Shown piece by piece: positions 42,840 through 54,727 of a stretch of DNA of 64,000 nucleotides. The position numbers and the translations under genes are program-made. The first letter of the stretch is position 1, and the number at the start of each line of letters is the position of its first letter. The notes below the pieces were generated by a model that saw nothing but the letters and a program-made list of their open reading frames with translations, had not been told where the DNA came from and ran no database searches. Location of the stretch: contig OZ020489.1 in assembly GCA_963971405.1 (NCBI GenBank), positions 34,691,047-34,755,046 on the forward strand, given 5' to 3'. Origin of the DNA: Psococerastis gibbosa. Lineage: Eukaryota > Arthropoda > Insecta > Psocodea > Psocidae.

Positions 42840-42962
42840 CTATGTTGAGCCCAAAGTGCGGCCTTCACACTCGGCGCGGTTGTGGGCGTTCACCACGAGG
42901 TAGTTCATAGGTTCCTTTAAGGTGATGGACACCGTGCCGGACCCCAAGTCAATGTGACATGG
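42840..42962 (-). pseudogene. Possible M1 aminopeptidase exon fragment
   Basis: The minus-strand frame has TVSITLKEPMNYLVVNAHN, which resembles the N-terminal beta-sandwich of M1 aminopeptidases (G-x-V-x-I-x-x-x-x-P-T-x-x-L-V-x-H-A). It runs to a stop within 40 codons, and I see no sure splice sites. It is GC-richer than its surroundings. Confidence 0.3.
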
Positions 42963-42999
42963 TATAGCTAAAATATTTATGCATGAAGCTAACTTCAAT

Positions 43000-43181
43000 C
43001 AAGGGCGGATTTTAGGGGGGTCAGAGGGTCCGGCCCCCCCCCCCCCCCAGTAGATTAACTTACACTAGATAACAATGGGTTTACAGTGGGAATTAAAAAT
43101 AATTATGTTTTTTAATGTTATAATCCACTGAACCTGACCGCTGACCCCCCCCCCCCAAATTGGAGGCAAAATCCGCCCTTG
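43000..43181. mobile_element. hAT-like MITE with exact 8-bp target duplication
   Basis: Ends CAAGGGCGGATTTT and AAAATCCGCCCTTG; flanks ACTTCAAT at 42992-42999 and 43182-43189. The interior has long C runs. It entered the very start of the SINE that follows. Confidence 0.75.
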
Positions 43182-43335
43182 ACTTCAATGGCAAGGTGGT
43201 AGCGTGCTTGTACATGTGCGAATCTCTACACGCCATGCGATCGGAGACGTGTCGTAACTTAACACTAAGCTACAGAGGCGATTGTAGAGGTCAATCAGAT
43301 GCATTCATTAAATTGTTTGCTTTCAATTAACTTCT
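43182..43335 (+). repeat. SINE family A, clear copy
   Basis: TGGCAAGGTGGTAGCGTGCT fits a tRNA box A; GTGCGAATCTC 27 bp on is box B-like. Then CCATGCGATCGGAGACGTG, CTACAGAGGCGATTG, AGGTCAATCAGATGCATTC and the end ATTAAATTGTTTGC. At least seven copies occur in the window. Confidence 0.6.
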
Positions 43336-44007
43336 TCTTTTATTTAATCCATTGCAGCATCAACGTAAAAGAAAAACGGACCGTGTCTGGGAATAAGTGT
43401 AAATTTATCCTGAATAACCCCCAATTAATGTAAATTGACTTTCAAAAGCGAATTTGAAAATAAAATCATAAATTGTCGACCGCCACTTGAAAAGATAACT
43501 GTTATACTATAGCTACCTGCAAAATATCGAATTTTTATTGCACCAAAAATTGTATCCCTTTTGCGCTAAGTGATAGGTATATTTATTTTTAAAATTCAAA
43601 ATTAAACACTAGGGAGAGTTGCAATTATCATTTTTTAACGCAATAAATAAAATAGCAGAAACTTTGAAACGCTCTCCCTAAAAAGTATCATTTTGTCGAT
43701 GTAACACTTGCCCGCTTTTTAAGCGGTGGTTTGTAAATAGAGCTTAATTGCTGTTCATTAAATCATTTAATCCGGATATGAACAGATCGTGAAGATACCT
43801 TTTATATACAGTATATAGTCCTGCTAAAATTTAAAATCAACAAATTATTTCCCATAAAAATGTAGTAAATGAGTAATAAGTATAAATAAAATATAAGACA
43901 ATAATAATAAATAATTGAAAATTAGCCACTCACACTCTAAATATCCGCTGATAAACAATTTAAAAATATAATAAAGTCAAATCATTCGTCGGATATACAA
44001 TAGTACC

Positions 44008-44765
44008 GTAAACTGGGGCTTCTTTGGCAGAATGCATGGGAAAAGGTTGATTTCTACTGGGTTACACCGACTTGTAGTCGTATCAGTCTCAAATAGTGTA
44101 CCGTAGCTAACGTCAGATCATTTGCCTTACACGGACCTACAGTACCGTAAGCTGGGGTTACTTTGGCCCATAGCAATGCCTGGAAAACGTTGATTTCTAA
44201 GTATCAGACAAACTTTAAATGAAGATCTTGCGAGTAGACTTGTAAAGTAAACTGTTAAATTTAAAGTGTGCTGGAGGGGTATTAACTACCCTGTATTTAG
44301 CATGCTAAACCGAGGAGTTTTCCATGGGGTTCTCTAAATCCACCGTAAATGTAAATTTAAACTTGTGTAAACAGCCTAGACGTTAGCTACGGTACACAGT
44401 TTGAGACAGATACGACAAACGAGAACGCGGTGTAACCCAGTAAAAATCAACCTTTCTCCGAGCATTACATTGAGCCAAAGTAACCCCAGTTTACGGTAGT
44501 ATAGGACAAATGATTTGTCGTTTGCTACGGTACACAGTTTGAGACAGATACGACAAACGAGAACGCGGTGTAACCCAATAAAAATCAACCTTTTTCCGAG
44601 CATTACATTGAGCCAAAGTAACCCCAGTTTACGGTAGTATAGGACAAATGATTTGTCGTTTGCTACGGTACACAGTTTGAGACAGATACGACAAACAACG
44701 AGACCGCGGTGTAACCCAGTTGCAGCCGCATTCTTGCAATGTCGTGCATTAACTTTCCCTAGGCT
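44008..44765. repeat. Dispersed and tandem repeat, 138-bp unit
   Basis: The phrase GGTACACAGTTTGAGACAG starts at 44391, 44529 and 44667, a 138-bp period. Units also hold ACCCCAGTTTACGGTAGTAT. Related single units, reversed, stand at 44008-44175 (ACCGTAAACTGGGGCTTCTT). No coding content. Confidence 0.65.
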
Positions 44766-45019
44766 ACCCTTCTCTCGTCCAGGCGACATTTTCCAGTTCC
44801 TAGTACTTGGAAATAAATAATTCTGCGGTCACAGAAAAAGTGCGGTAAGAAATTCAGCCGGGATATTGTTTTGCATTACAAGTAAGCCGCAACGATCATT
44901 GGAATGGGAACGATATCCGAGTATCACCTCCCCCTCCTCATACACAATATCAGGGTGTTATTTATTTATTTTTATTATTATTATTTTTTTTAAATTATTT
45001 AATTAACTTAAGGCCTTAA

Positions 45020-45863
45020 GAGGATATGTCACGTAGAAATTTGGCACCGCAATATTAAATACTTTTCATTTTTTATTTAATTAACTCAGCAAGTTATTAA
45101 AAATTTGGCTGATTGTTGTAGAAGAGTACTTCGTGCATCACATAATTGGGTATTTTAACTTTTCGGTTTACAATACAATACAATATATATTTCCTTTAAA
45201 TTATACAATACAGGTAAAGTATAAGATAAAATCGTCAGTGTCGTCACAATCAGGTAGTTCTGTCATGGTCATTGTGCAAGTACCTCAGTGACAGTGTAGA
45301 AAGCTTTCTCTAAGAGATGGTTTCTAAGCATTTTAGGGAAGTTAGAAGCATTTCTCGCCGCTCTCAGTTCAATCGGGAGTTTTCTAAGGTAGGCGAAACC
45401 TTGTAGTATAGGATCCAGTCGCTCACACTTGGCTGTGCGTGGCGCTGGCCTTGCAAGGTCTCCCCGTTGCCTCGTGTTGTAGGTGTGAGTGTCTCCGTTT
45501 TGTTTAAATGTCCCCCACAACTCAGGCTTTAAGATATGTAAGATGCACCTAAACATGTATAGACTTGGGGCTGTCATGATTTTTAATGATTTGAAGTGAG
45601 AGCGACAACTGTCAATTGTTGTAAATTTAGTTCTTCCAAAAACCCCAGAATACGCGAAATTTTAGTCCTGTCTGTTCTGGTATTTATGGAAGAACTAAGG
45701 TACCAAAAATGTAATATTTCCTATTATATGATGCATGAAGTAGTCTTCTACAACTTCCATGAGCCGAATCATTAATGACTTGTTTTGTTAATTAAATAAA
45801 AAAATAAAAAGTCAATAGAAACAACAAATTTTGGGGTGCTCATTTCCTACGTAGCATGTCCTC
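45020..45863. mobile_element. Family K-like foldback MITE split by a LINE
   Basis: TTAA flanks both ends (45016-45019, 45864-45867). Ends GAGGATATGTCACGTAG and CTACGTAGCATGTCCTC; arms share GTAGAAGAGTACTTCGTGCA with its inverse. About 45170-45690 is a foreign LINE tail. Confidence 0.6.
45170..45665 (-). mobile_element. CR1/Jockey-like LINE 3' end
   Basis: Minus-strand frame 45577-45269: YMFRCILHILKPELWGTF, YNTRQRGDLARPAP, GFAYLRKLPIELRAA, MLRNHLLEKAFY. This is the usual end of a CR1/Jockey ORF2. The 3' tail on the minus strand is TATTGTATTGTATTGTA. Same family as 7612-7880. Confidence 0.7.
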
Positions 45864-46259
45864 TTAACGGAGGACTAAAATTTCATGCATTGTAAAGTCG
45901 ACCACTAAGAACTACCAAAAAGTTGAAATACCCTATGATATTATGTATGAAGTTCAACTTGGATGGACTAAATCTTTATAGCTTAAGTAGTAAATTAAAT
46001 AAAAACTAGAGACTGACTGATTTTTGTGTGATCCAAGAATCTCTACTTTCCATCATATCCCGTTAAATCCTGTAAATTATATTGTAAAATTAAACTGTAA
46101 AATGTGTTGTAGCCTATACCTACATATCCTTTTGTGGGAAAAAATATTTGTAAGTTGCATTTCTCGCTGGTTGATAGAAGTTTAGGGATCCCTTTTTTTA
46201 CGCTTCTCCGCACGCCATCTGGCCTATTGCTAGTATTACTACTAGTCATTTTTCATAAC

Positions 46260-46440
46260 CTATTAATTAATAAACTGTTCGCTCCGTCATATAGTCATCC
46301 TCGGGAGACCGTCGCTTTTTCTAGACGAGGCTGCACCACCAGACTTACCACCACACCCTCCATCTGGTGGCCTGTTCGGTATCCGCCACCTGCGACCCCT
46401 GCTAGTAGCCTACAGCTCAGCCAATGCCCTGTCAATTAAT
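46260..46440 (+). repeat. Unclassified repeat, pair of 22130-22440
   Basis: CATATAGTCATCCTCGGGAG, TTTTTCTAGACGAGG and CACCACACCCTCCATCTGGT match the copy at 22130-22440 on the other strand. Confidence 0.5.
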
Positions 46441-46914
46441 TGTCATATATTGTAATTTTTGTTGTCGGTATTAACATACGTAATTGAAATTAAGTCAATA
46501 TTTCCAACCTGAAGCACTCTGTATCTACAAGCTACGTCAAAGGCCTGGGAACCCTTAGTTTTACGAGGAAGATAAAAGAATTCGATGAAGCCGATAGGTA
46601 GTTGTGTGCGTGGAATTTACAGCTCTGAGATGTAAGTAACCTTAGATTGCGGAGGTACACCTGTACTGTGGATTACAGATAAAATCGCAGGCAGATATGA
46701 CTCATGTACTCCTATATTTGGCCATTTAGCTGGCATTCCTACCAATTGACATCATAGTTGTGTATCTTTAACATTCCTTTGGTTCCTGTTGAAGATTTTC
46801 GTGACTTGGAATAGTAATATGTGTATTTTTCATGTCGCATGTGCGATGTAGTGGGTCACATCACGTGCTTTAGTGACAGTTCGTTTTGTTAAAAAAAAAA
46901 CACGGCGTCTAAGT

Positions 46915-47110
46915 CGTAAGAATGTCAGAGGACTGCATGTTGAACAAAATGTAGAAAGCAAGCCGGACGGGAAGAAGGCTGCAGGGAAGTCCACGAAACC
47001 GCTGGAAGAACGAACTAGAAACCGACCTCCTAGTCCGTAGATGGTAGAGCGTCTTACAAAACCGGGATGATTGGAGGATGGATATTGAGCAGGAGCTGTA
47101 GAGCCAGAAG
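46915..47110 (+). mobile_element. RTE-like LINE C-terminal fragment
   Basis: One frame reads GRRLQGSPRNRWKNELETDL and, in a second frame, NRDDWRMDIEQEL, the GRP..RW..(L)..D...R..W end of RTE-type ORF2. Confidence 0.5.
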
Positions 47111-48050
47111 AAGAATATGAAGACGTACTTAAGTGATGGTCGGTTCGGGACAGAGGACCGACGACCAAACGGTTCGCTCCCACCGATTGTCAGTATTTTC
47201 AATTATGTTCTCGTCCTCGTTTTGAGCCGGTCTTCGGTCGGCATCCGTCACTAAGTCATGCTCACCTGCATGGAATTCTGCCTCTCTAACTATACAAGAC
47301 AGATGGAGGATGGTTGTTCAGCAGGCCAAAGCCCCTCAACAGCAGTAGAGCCAGAAGAAGAATAAGAAGACGTGCTTTAGTGATGGTCGGTTCGGGACGG
47401 AGGACCGACGACCAAACGGTTCGCTCCCACCGATTGTCAGTATTTTCATGTTCTTGTCCTCGTTTTGAGCCGGTCTTCGGTCGGCATCCGTCACTAAGTC
47501 ATGCTCACCTGCATGGAATTCTGCCTCTCTAACTATACAAGACAGATGGAGGATGGTTGTTCAGCAGGGCAAAGTCCCTCAAGAGCTGTAGAGCCAGAAG
47601 AAGTAGAAGAATAAGAAGACGTGCTTTAGTGATGGTCGGTTCGGGACGGAGGACCGACGAAGAAACGGTTCGCTCCCACCGATTTTCTGTGTTTTCTATG
47701 ATGTTCGGCTTGGTCCTCGTTTTGAGCCGGTCTTCTGTCCGAATCCGTCACTAAGTCATGCTCACCTGCATGGAATTCTGCCTCTCCAACTATACAAGAC
47801 AGATGGAGGATGGTTGTTCAGCAGGGCAAAGTCCCTCAAGAGCTGTAGAGCCAGAAGAAGTAGAAGAATAAGAAGACGTGCTTTAGTGATGGTCGGTTCG
47901 GGACGGAGGACCGACGAAGAAACGGTTCGCTCCCACCGATTTTCTGTGTTTTCTATGATGTTCGGCTTGGTCCTCGTTTTGAGCCGGTCTTCTGTCCGAA
48001 TCCGTCACTAAGTCATGCTCACCTGCATGGAATTCTGCCTCTCCAGCTGT
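47040..48050 (+). repeat. Tandem repeat, about 242-258 bp unit, four copies
   Basis: CCTCTCTAACTATACAAG or its variant starts at 47281, 47523, 47781 and 48038. Units share GATGGTCGGTTCGGGACGG and CGTCACTAAGTCATGCTCAC. The first unit runs straight out of the LINE end above, so the array may come from a LINE 3' region. Two middle units are almost identical. Confidence 0.7.
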
Positions 48051-48473
48051 ACAAAACACGGTGCCTTGTTAGCCATCCACTCCAGCAGAATATCTGTCAG
48101 TGCGGACAATAGCTAAGGCGAAATAGCGGAATGCTGGCATGCCGTGCGCACATAGGCTGGAGGCGGGGTTATTGAACCTGCTCATCGCGCCTATGTAGCG
48201 GTAAGGGTCACACCTCAACCGCCCAGGATAATCTGATAAAATTTCTTGAAACTGTGATCTATGGTTTGCACTTGTCTAGGATGTAATCATCTATGCGGAA
48301 TTGACTAGTATATGATGGGGTTCCGAAGATGACCTGTGAATAGCCGCATTCCTTTGTTATCCGATACCATCCAGCATGATTTGGATGGCACGAGAATCCT
48401 GAAGACGGCAGTCGCGTCCCGAAGAAGGAGAGTCGATTCTTTTAATTTGGTGTAAAGGAATATGTCGACTTCG

Positions 48474-48622
48474 ATGGCCAGGTGGTAACGTGCTTGCACT
48501 TGTGCGAGTCTTTACACGCCATGCAATCGGAGACGTGTCGTACTCATCACGGGTAATAACCTACAGAGGCGACTGAAAAGGTCAATCGGATACATTCATT
48601 AAATTGTTTGTATGCGATTAAT
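48474..48622 (+). repeat. SINE family A copy
   Basis: TGGCCAGGTGGTAACGTGCT, GTGCGAGTCTTTACACGCC and ATTCATTAAATTGTTTG match the family. Confidence 0.6.
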
Positions 48623-48709
48623 CTTTAAAAAAAACAACAAATAAATAAATAAATAAAAATGTCTTTTATGTAGCTCTACAGTCATTATTTCTTGTGAAAT
48701 TGGATTTTG

Positions 48710-48962
48710 TTCAAGAAGCTCGCACGCGCGAGATGCCGACGTTTTTTTGTCAGCTTTTCGTAGAGCTAGCAGAGTATTTCTTGTCGATTTCTGAAGCTGG
48801 TGTGAAGCCGATCGCAACGAAAGTGCGCGGTTTCCCCTAGGCACGCAAGCTCATAGAAATTTTCTGAAGTAGACTCCTTGGATTTGCACTAACCATTCAC
48901 CAAGCCAATGGCTGCAATGAAAAAAAAAACGCCGGCAAATTGTCCGTATGTACCTAGCCTAA
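48710..48962. mobile_element. Foldback element (family G)
   Basis: TTTCTTGTCGATTTCTGAAG, GTGCGCGGTTTCCCCTAGGC and the end GTCCGTATGTACC match 4222-4622. Confidence 0.5.
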
Positions 48963-49985
48963 ATATCATTATACTTTTTTTAAAAAAAATTTCTTCGACT
49001 CGTTCAGCAAGCTATTTTTTTCAGGGTTTCTTTCCTACCACTTGCCTAAATGTATTATTCGAAATTACAACATAAGCATTATTTAACGATACCAACAAAC
49101 ATTTCTTTATTTCCTAAAAAAGGCTCATTGAAGTAACCCCCAGAAGCTGAACTAGCAGGTCAATTGAATCGGGGCTGATGAGCCGAGTTTGATCAGGTAG
49201 TACCTACTTTTTCGGATCGACCAACAACCCGGATTCTATTGTGTCATCAACTGACTCTGGACTGGAAAGCCTTTTCCTTATTATATGACTCGATCTTTAA
49301 GGAATTAGATCAGATCACGGTTACTTCAAAATCTTCTTCCTCGCTGTTTCCGCTCGGAGTAAGCTTTGGCACCACCTCTCTCTCCAGACTCTTGATCTTC
49401 CACAATCCTCTGCCAAGCCGCCAGTGATATCTTTAACGGGCCATCGAGGCCAATAACTAAGTTTAATTCCACGGGACAGCAATAATTGTTTTATCTCGCA
49501 CCCCTAAAATTAATCCCTTGCCCTTTGTCTTCAAAGGGAGATCTTCCAGGTCATTAGTCGAGTTCCTTACCACCTGGGCTACAACGGTGCAGAACAGGTA
49601 TGTCGCATGTAAAACAGGGCCCATAATCTCAGGCATTGTAAAGTCCACAAATGACTCATAAAATTCCATGTCTGGCCTTGACTCCGATGAAAACACAGAG
49701 TTAAGACCACGATTTTTGGCACTCAACATCTATTAAAACTGGCTTTTGGCGTGAGTTATTACACTATTCGATTGGAATCCTTCTTCGAGTTGTTCTAAAC
49801 TTTGCATTAGGGACATTCATGAAGTGCGATCAGTAGCATTTAAGCGCAAATTGGACACCCCCACTAAGCTTTTCTTTTTTAGGGAGATTCATCTACCTAT
49901 TGAGACGGCGACCAATGTTCAACTTCCGGAAAATTTCTTCACAACTTTTGATTTCATGACCCCCTCAGCCTAAAACCACTCCGCG
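48962..49985. other. No identified gene; coding-like stretch on minus strand
   Basis: 49729-49463 on the minus strand is open and reads, for example, MEFYESFVDFTMPEIMGPVL, with a further open stretch around 49440-49350. I do not recognise it. Treated as a possible fossil; see findings. Confidence 0.25.
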
Positions 49986-50239
49986 TTCAAAACGTTTTAT
50001 GTATGAATGTATGTATATCGATTTTAGAAAAAACTCTATCTTCCGTAGATATTATCCGATTTTGATGAAACTTGGCACAAAAATTGATCATACAAATGCC
50101 TTGATCGAGTTCGTTAACGAGCGTGATCCGCCATTGTGTTTCAAGATGGCGGCCGATCAAACTCGTAAAAGATGCATATCTCACAGAAACACAACAAATA
50201 TATTCGTATGCTTCTCTGCTTCCTCTTCCCCCTTAGTGC

Positions 50240-50442
50240 CAAACGTGCGCAGCGTGAGGGGGTCACCCCGGACCCATTTCTTATACTCCACCCGGGTCGA
50301 CCCTAACGCCTTGAGCTTTGTTTTCCCTCTTGCTCCGGCGAGTTGTCCAATTCTTTCCTCGAGGGTTGTGACGTGGCCAAACCATCGCAGCTGCTTGTTC
50401 TCCTTTCTTCAATATTCGTATCCAAAATATTTAGTTAGTCCT
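50240..50442 (-). mobile_element. LINE-derived fragment
   Basis: Minus-strand frame: WFGHVTTLEERIGQLAGARG then GSTRVEYKKWVRGDP. W-F-G-H-V is the usual late motif of RTE/Jockey-like ORF2. Confidence 0.4.
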
Positions 50443-50450
50443 TGGCCAAC

Positions 50451-50642
50451 CAGGGACGGATCCTTGGGCGGTCGCCCCCCCCCCCCCCCCCCTCTGAGAA
50501 AAGTAGCTTTATACTAGATAGAATGAATGGACTTTTGAAGGAAACTAAAAAAAAATATTACTCATAAAAGAATCGCGATATTTTTCAGGGCCGCCACCAC
50601 CCCCCCCCCCCCCCTCGAAAGCTTTTTCTGAAACCGTCCCTG
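50451..50642. mobile_element. hAT-like MITE with exact 8-bp target duplication
   Basis: Ends CAGGGACGGAT and CGTCCCTG; flanks TGGCCAAC at 50443-50450 and 50643-50650. Long C runs inside both arms as in 43000-43181, so the two may be one family. Confidence 0.7.
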
Positions 50643-51714
50643 TGGCCAACCCCGAGATTACGATGAATGGGCCGGACTGGGACATATGCGCCCACTCAGG
50701 GCCGTGTAAGGAATGATGGTGACCTTGCATATAACACGGGTTATGGGTGGCATATACACACACCTGTTCTTACAGTCTTATGGGTTGGGTCGAATGACTT
50801 GTACAATTTGCCACTTATGTCAGCCACTAACAGAGCCTACTGTGCTATAATAAATGGTCAGTTACGCTGCATTATTTCAATTATTAATATTATAATATTA
50901 ACTATGATGTTAGACAATTCGCTAAGGTGCTTAATATTAGGGCATATATTTATTAACAGTAGGCCTATATTTCATAAATAAGTAACCTCGCTGTAACTTA
51001 GGAAGAAGAGAGAAAAGGAAATAACAATAGGTATCGTACAACCAATTTAATAAATTGATTGCGGGTGAAGAGGCAGCCTCCTCGTTAACCGATATTTGAG
51101 AATTATGAAAAATCTGGCCTTGATGGGATTTGAACCCACGATATCTATCTTTTAGTTAGCTATTATATAACATGACTTTAAGTCTTTAACACTTTGGACA
51201 CTGTCCAATGGACAGGGCCATGGAATGCGAAATAGACGGGAACCTGGAATATTCATATTTTCGCTCGTTGAACAGCGTTGCCTAATCACGAAACTGCAGG
51301 AGCTATATATGCCAAGATATTCAAATTTACTAGAAAAAAAATACAAATCTCTAATGTTTGTAAAGTTATCAAAAAAAGTGGTAAGGTTTCTATTTCAGTA
51401 GAAAACCTGGAGATGCCGCAGACTTGGAGGGTTGATGTTCACGATCTCTGCCCTCTGTAGCCATGAAAATACGATTTTTTATGTTCGTTTACATTTTATT
51501 CAAATACAATCGTTGAGAAACAAGTACTTGCGTGGCTTTTTTTGCCTTTTTTATATACCCCTCTTCTTGTTTAAGTACAAAGACCTAATTAGCAACAACG
51601 CCTTTCGCCTTCCATCCGTTTTTATAATATTTATAAATATATTATATATACATTATTTATTATAAATATTATATATATAATATTACTTATAATGATATAG
51701 CGAAAACTACACTA

Positions 51715-52160
51715 TACTAGTCTGATTGTTTGTGTCGGAAACTTTTACTTTTACCGCGCCTTATCCTCATGGCGGTTCGGCAGCACGACAGCAGCGTTTC
51801 CACACAGTCCTGTTCCGTGCGTCCTGAGCCCCGGCGATCTTTCTTCTCAATGTAACTTTCGGCCTCCCTGGTGGTCTTCCTTGTATCTCCCGGTTTAATA
51901 CTCTTTTGACTACGAGGTTTTCGCCTCTAAGTAGTACGTGTCCCCACCAGTTCAGCCTCTTTTCCCAAAGTTTCCCTTATACGTCCCTTCCCTTATATTC
52001 TCATCTCCTGTCTCATAACTTGGTTTCTACGTTGGTCTCTCAGTGTTACGCCACAGGATCTTCTTAGCATACGCTCTGCTGCGTGAATCATATATTCCTC
52101 ACATTTTCGTAAGACCCAGCACTCAGACTCATACAGCATGTACACGGGCAAACAACTTGC
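51715..52160 (-). mobile_element. RTE-like LINE C-terminal fragment
   Basis: Minus-strand frames: MLYESECWVLRKCEEYMIHA, AAERMLRRSCGVTLRDQRRN, RLNWWGHVLLRGENLVVKRV, GRPGRPKVTLRRK. This is the typical RTE ORF2 end (SECW, GH-V, GRPR). Broken. Confidence 0.7.
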
Positions 52161-52299
52161 TTATAGACGCGTCCTTTCACTTTTTGTTTGGCAGCATATC
52201 TGACTGAAATCGGGCAGACCAAGTGGAACGTGCATCCGCAGCTTAGAAATGCAGACAGCCCAATAAAGAAAACAATACTAGAGCCATACCAACTACATA

Positions 52300-52925
52300 A
52301 TTATTGACGGAACTATAGTTAGTCTTTGCATATCATCCATCAATCCCTGTCCGACACCTTCTCCACAAGCCAATCACTCTCAGATTGTTGTCCTCGTCAT
52401 CCTCTTCCACGTCGTCCAGCGGCCAGCAAAAGTTTTCTCGGACGGCCTCATCTTAATCCCGACCAGTAATTGAAACTAGCCCCCATGCACCCAAGCCAAC
52501 ACTATCTTTATCACCATAACCAGTTCCGCGTGCAGTTGCAGTACTACATGCGTTCGGATGCTAAGCTTTTAGAGTCTTGAAAAGCGCCCCATAAATGTCC
52601 ATAATCAATTTGTGATGTGCGTGTGGGTGCTGCCCGCACCGGGTAATGGCTATGCCATCTTGACGACCATGATCTGCGTGCCATTTGGCCTTGATTGGCG
52701 CCGCGCCACTCCATACACAACTTCCTTTTGTTGTCCCGTGCTTAAAATAGTGCGACAGTCGTCCACAGTGGCATCTTTTTGCCTGTTAATACCACTATTG
52801 TTAGCAACCAGTTGGTATTCCAGCAGACGCTCCATGTGTGGATACCTCAAGGGCTCTTCGAATCTTGAAGTCCTTGTCAAGAATGTCACTTTTTATATGA
52901 ATTTCCTTTGAAATGCATTAACATG
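52300..52925 (-). other. Unidentified coding-like stretches, minus strand
   Basis: 52889-52650 is open and reads SRFEEPLRYPHMERLLEYQL, then VDDCRTILSTGQQKE; 52460-52340 reads REN-FCWPLDDVEEDDEDNN. I do not recognise the family. They may be remnants of one decayed gene or element. Confidence 0.25.
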
Positions 52926-53250
52926 CGTAGTTTGTTTTCTAATTATAGGCTGGCTCGAATGCTCGAAATATGCGGTGAGCACTCGAAGACATGTTGTTGG
53001 ACGGCCTTTATATGCTCAGAATTAGCCGAAGAACGATTTTTACTTAAATTTGATTCTGAGAAGTCATAAATCTAAACGCAGGTAGCTTCCGAGTTCCGAC
53101 GCACGAATGCAGACGAACGTATGGAAGAACACATGGAAGACTCGTCTACCGAAAAAAGTCAGTCTTTACTCTTTGATCGCTGGTTGATGCAAACCCAACG
53201 CAGCGAGCCAATCCGGGACCAGAATGCCTACGCATAGTACAAACTATTAA

Positions 53251-53518
53251 GGCTATTCACAATGTGAAAGTTATGGAGTTAAAAGCGTTATCCAAGTTAC
53301 CACACATAATGAGTTGACCTTTAGGTGAGTTAATGTGTTAAATCGACATTCCATTCAACTATCGATCACAACGGCACTTTAACCAACTCGATCCGAAGTG
53401 CATTTAGTTAACATACTGGTTAGCTTAGTTATCCGTTTCCGCGAGTGTTAACTTGACTCGACTTCTCATCCTTAACTAGGAATAACTATTTAACACCAAC
53501 AATGTGAATGCACCCTTA
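53251..53518. mobile_element. Possible MITE
   Basis: AAGGCTATTCACAATGTGAA at the left is mirrored by CAATGTGAATGCACCCTT at the right, with TTAA next to each end. The interior is not clearly folded. Confidence 0.4.
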
Positions 53519-54094
53519 ATCTTGGTGCACATCTCCATGCCCCCGCACTCTATTTGTAAATTGAATTCGCAACAGTGTTCATTGGTAGCATGACATGGTC
53601 TTCTTATAAATTTGTTCTGAGGACATCCTGAGGGATTGTCTCTGAGATTAAGCCTAGACTAGGCCTGCATGTAAATCAACCCTATCACAACTCTATCGCA
53701 AATATTCTGCTTTATCAGTAGAAAGCATGTGATAAGATAGCACATGTTTATGAGGTTTCCAACTCTGCAGAGGTCAAACAAAGCACCTCGGTACATGCGA
53801 GACTAAATGTAGGCCCGCAATAGATACCGTGGGCCTACATCAGCTAACGTTGACATTAGAAATTATCTTAGGAATGCAGCTATCGCAGGTGTACAGTGCA
53901 GCCATGTAAACCACACCATGTATTCGAATTTCAACACACCTAGAAAAATATAGGCCTACTTTTAGGGCTTTTATGGGTGTAGGCTGTAGGTCTACTTTAG
54001 AGGCCCGTTGAACCTTGGCAAACCAACGACTATTTTTTGAAATTTGTTAAGGACTTTTTATGGACCTAGGCCTACTAGGCCCATGGGTCCCTTT

Positions 54095-54275
54095 TCCAAT
54101 GCCAACGACCCCATGCATTTCGGGCATTATTTGTATTGTTTCCGTTAGAATTTTTGGCCATTGGTAAACTGGTATACCTTCTCGATGTCAACCAACACCG
54201 GCTGCAAGCGATAATGGACAGGCTGAGACAAGCTTACCATTGACGCAATGAAACAGGCGAAAGCATGACTTAAGT
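54095..54275 (-). repeat. Family D repeat copy
   Basis: AACGACCCCATGCATTTCGG, TTGGCCATTGGTAAACTGG, CGATAATGGACAGGCTGAGA and CAATGAAACAGGCGAAAGCA match 1077-1216, here uninterrupted. Confidence 0.55.
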
Positions 54276-54727
54276 ACAAATACAAGTCGACATTATTATT
54301 ATACACACGACCCCGATATCAACCCAAGCCAGCCACAAGGGACAAGCTGAGACGTGTTTCTCATTGGCACGATGTACCAGGCATAAGCGTACGAGTAAGA
54401 GTTAAAAAAAAAAACATACCATGTGTTAATTTTGTAAGAATGGGTTAATTGTAAGAGTAGGCCGAAAGGCCCAAAATTCGCCCATACGGGAAATAAAGAC
54501 AATTTTCTTTTCTTCTTTACCACTGCTGACTATAAAGGGGTGTACGAGTATAAAGAAGGCATAAAAACAATTAACAAGAACCAAGAAATAACTGAACATA
54601 AGATTGGTTACCCTCCGGTGGTAATATAATTTTAAGTAGTTTTTTATTGTCACAAAAAACTGCACATACCTAATTTATCCTTTTTTTTTCCTCTTTTTCT
54701 CTCCCGTTTTTTTTTTTCTTCTCTTAA

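Noticed and set aside
44376-44789. Repetitive minus-strand ORF as a protein
   Set aside because: It is only the translation of the 138-bp tandem repeat.
47314-48011. Arg-rich ORFs on the plus strand
   Set aside because: They are frames of the tandem repeat, the same in each unit.
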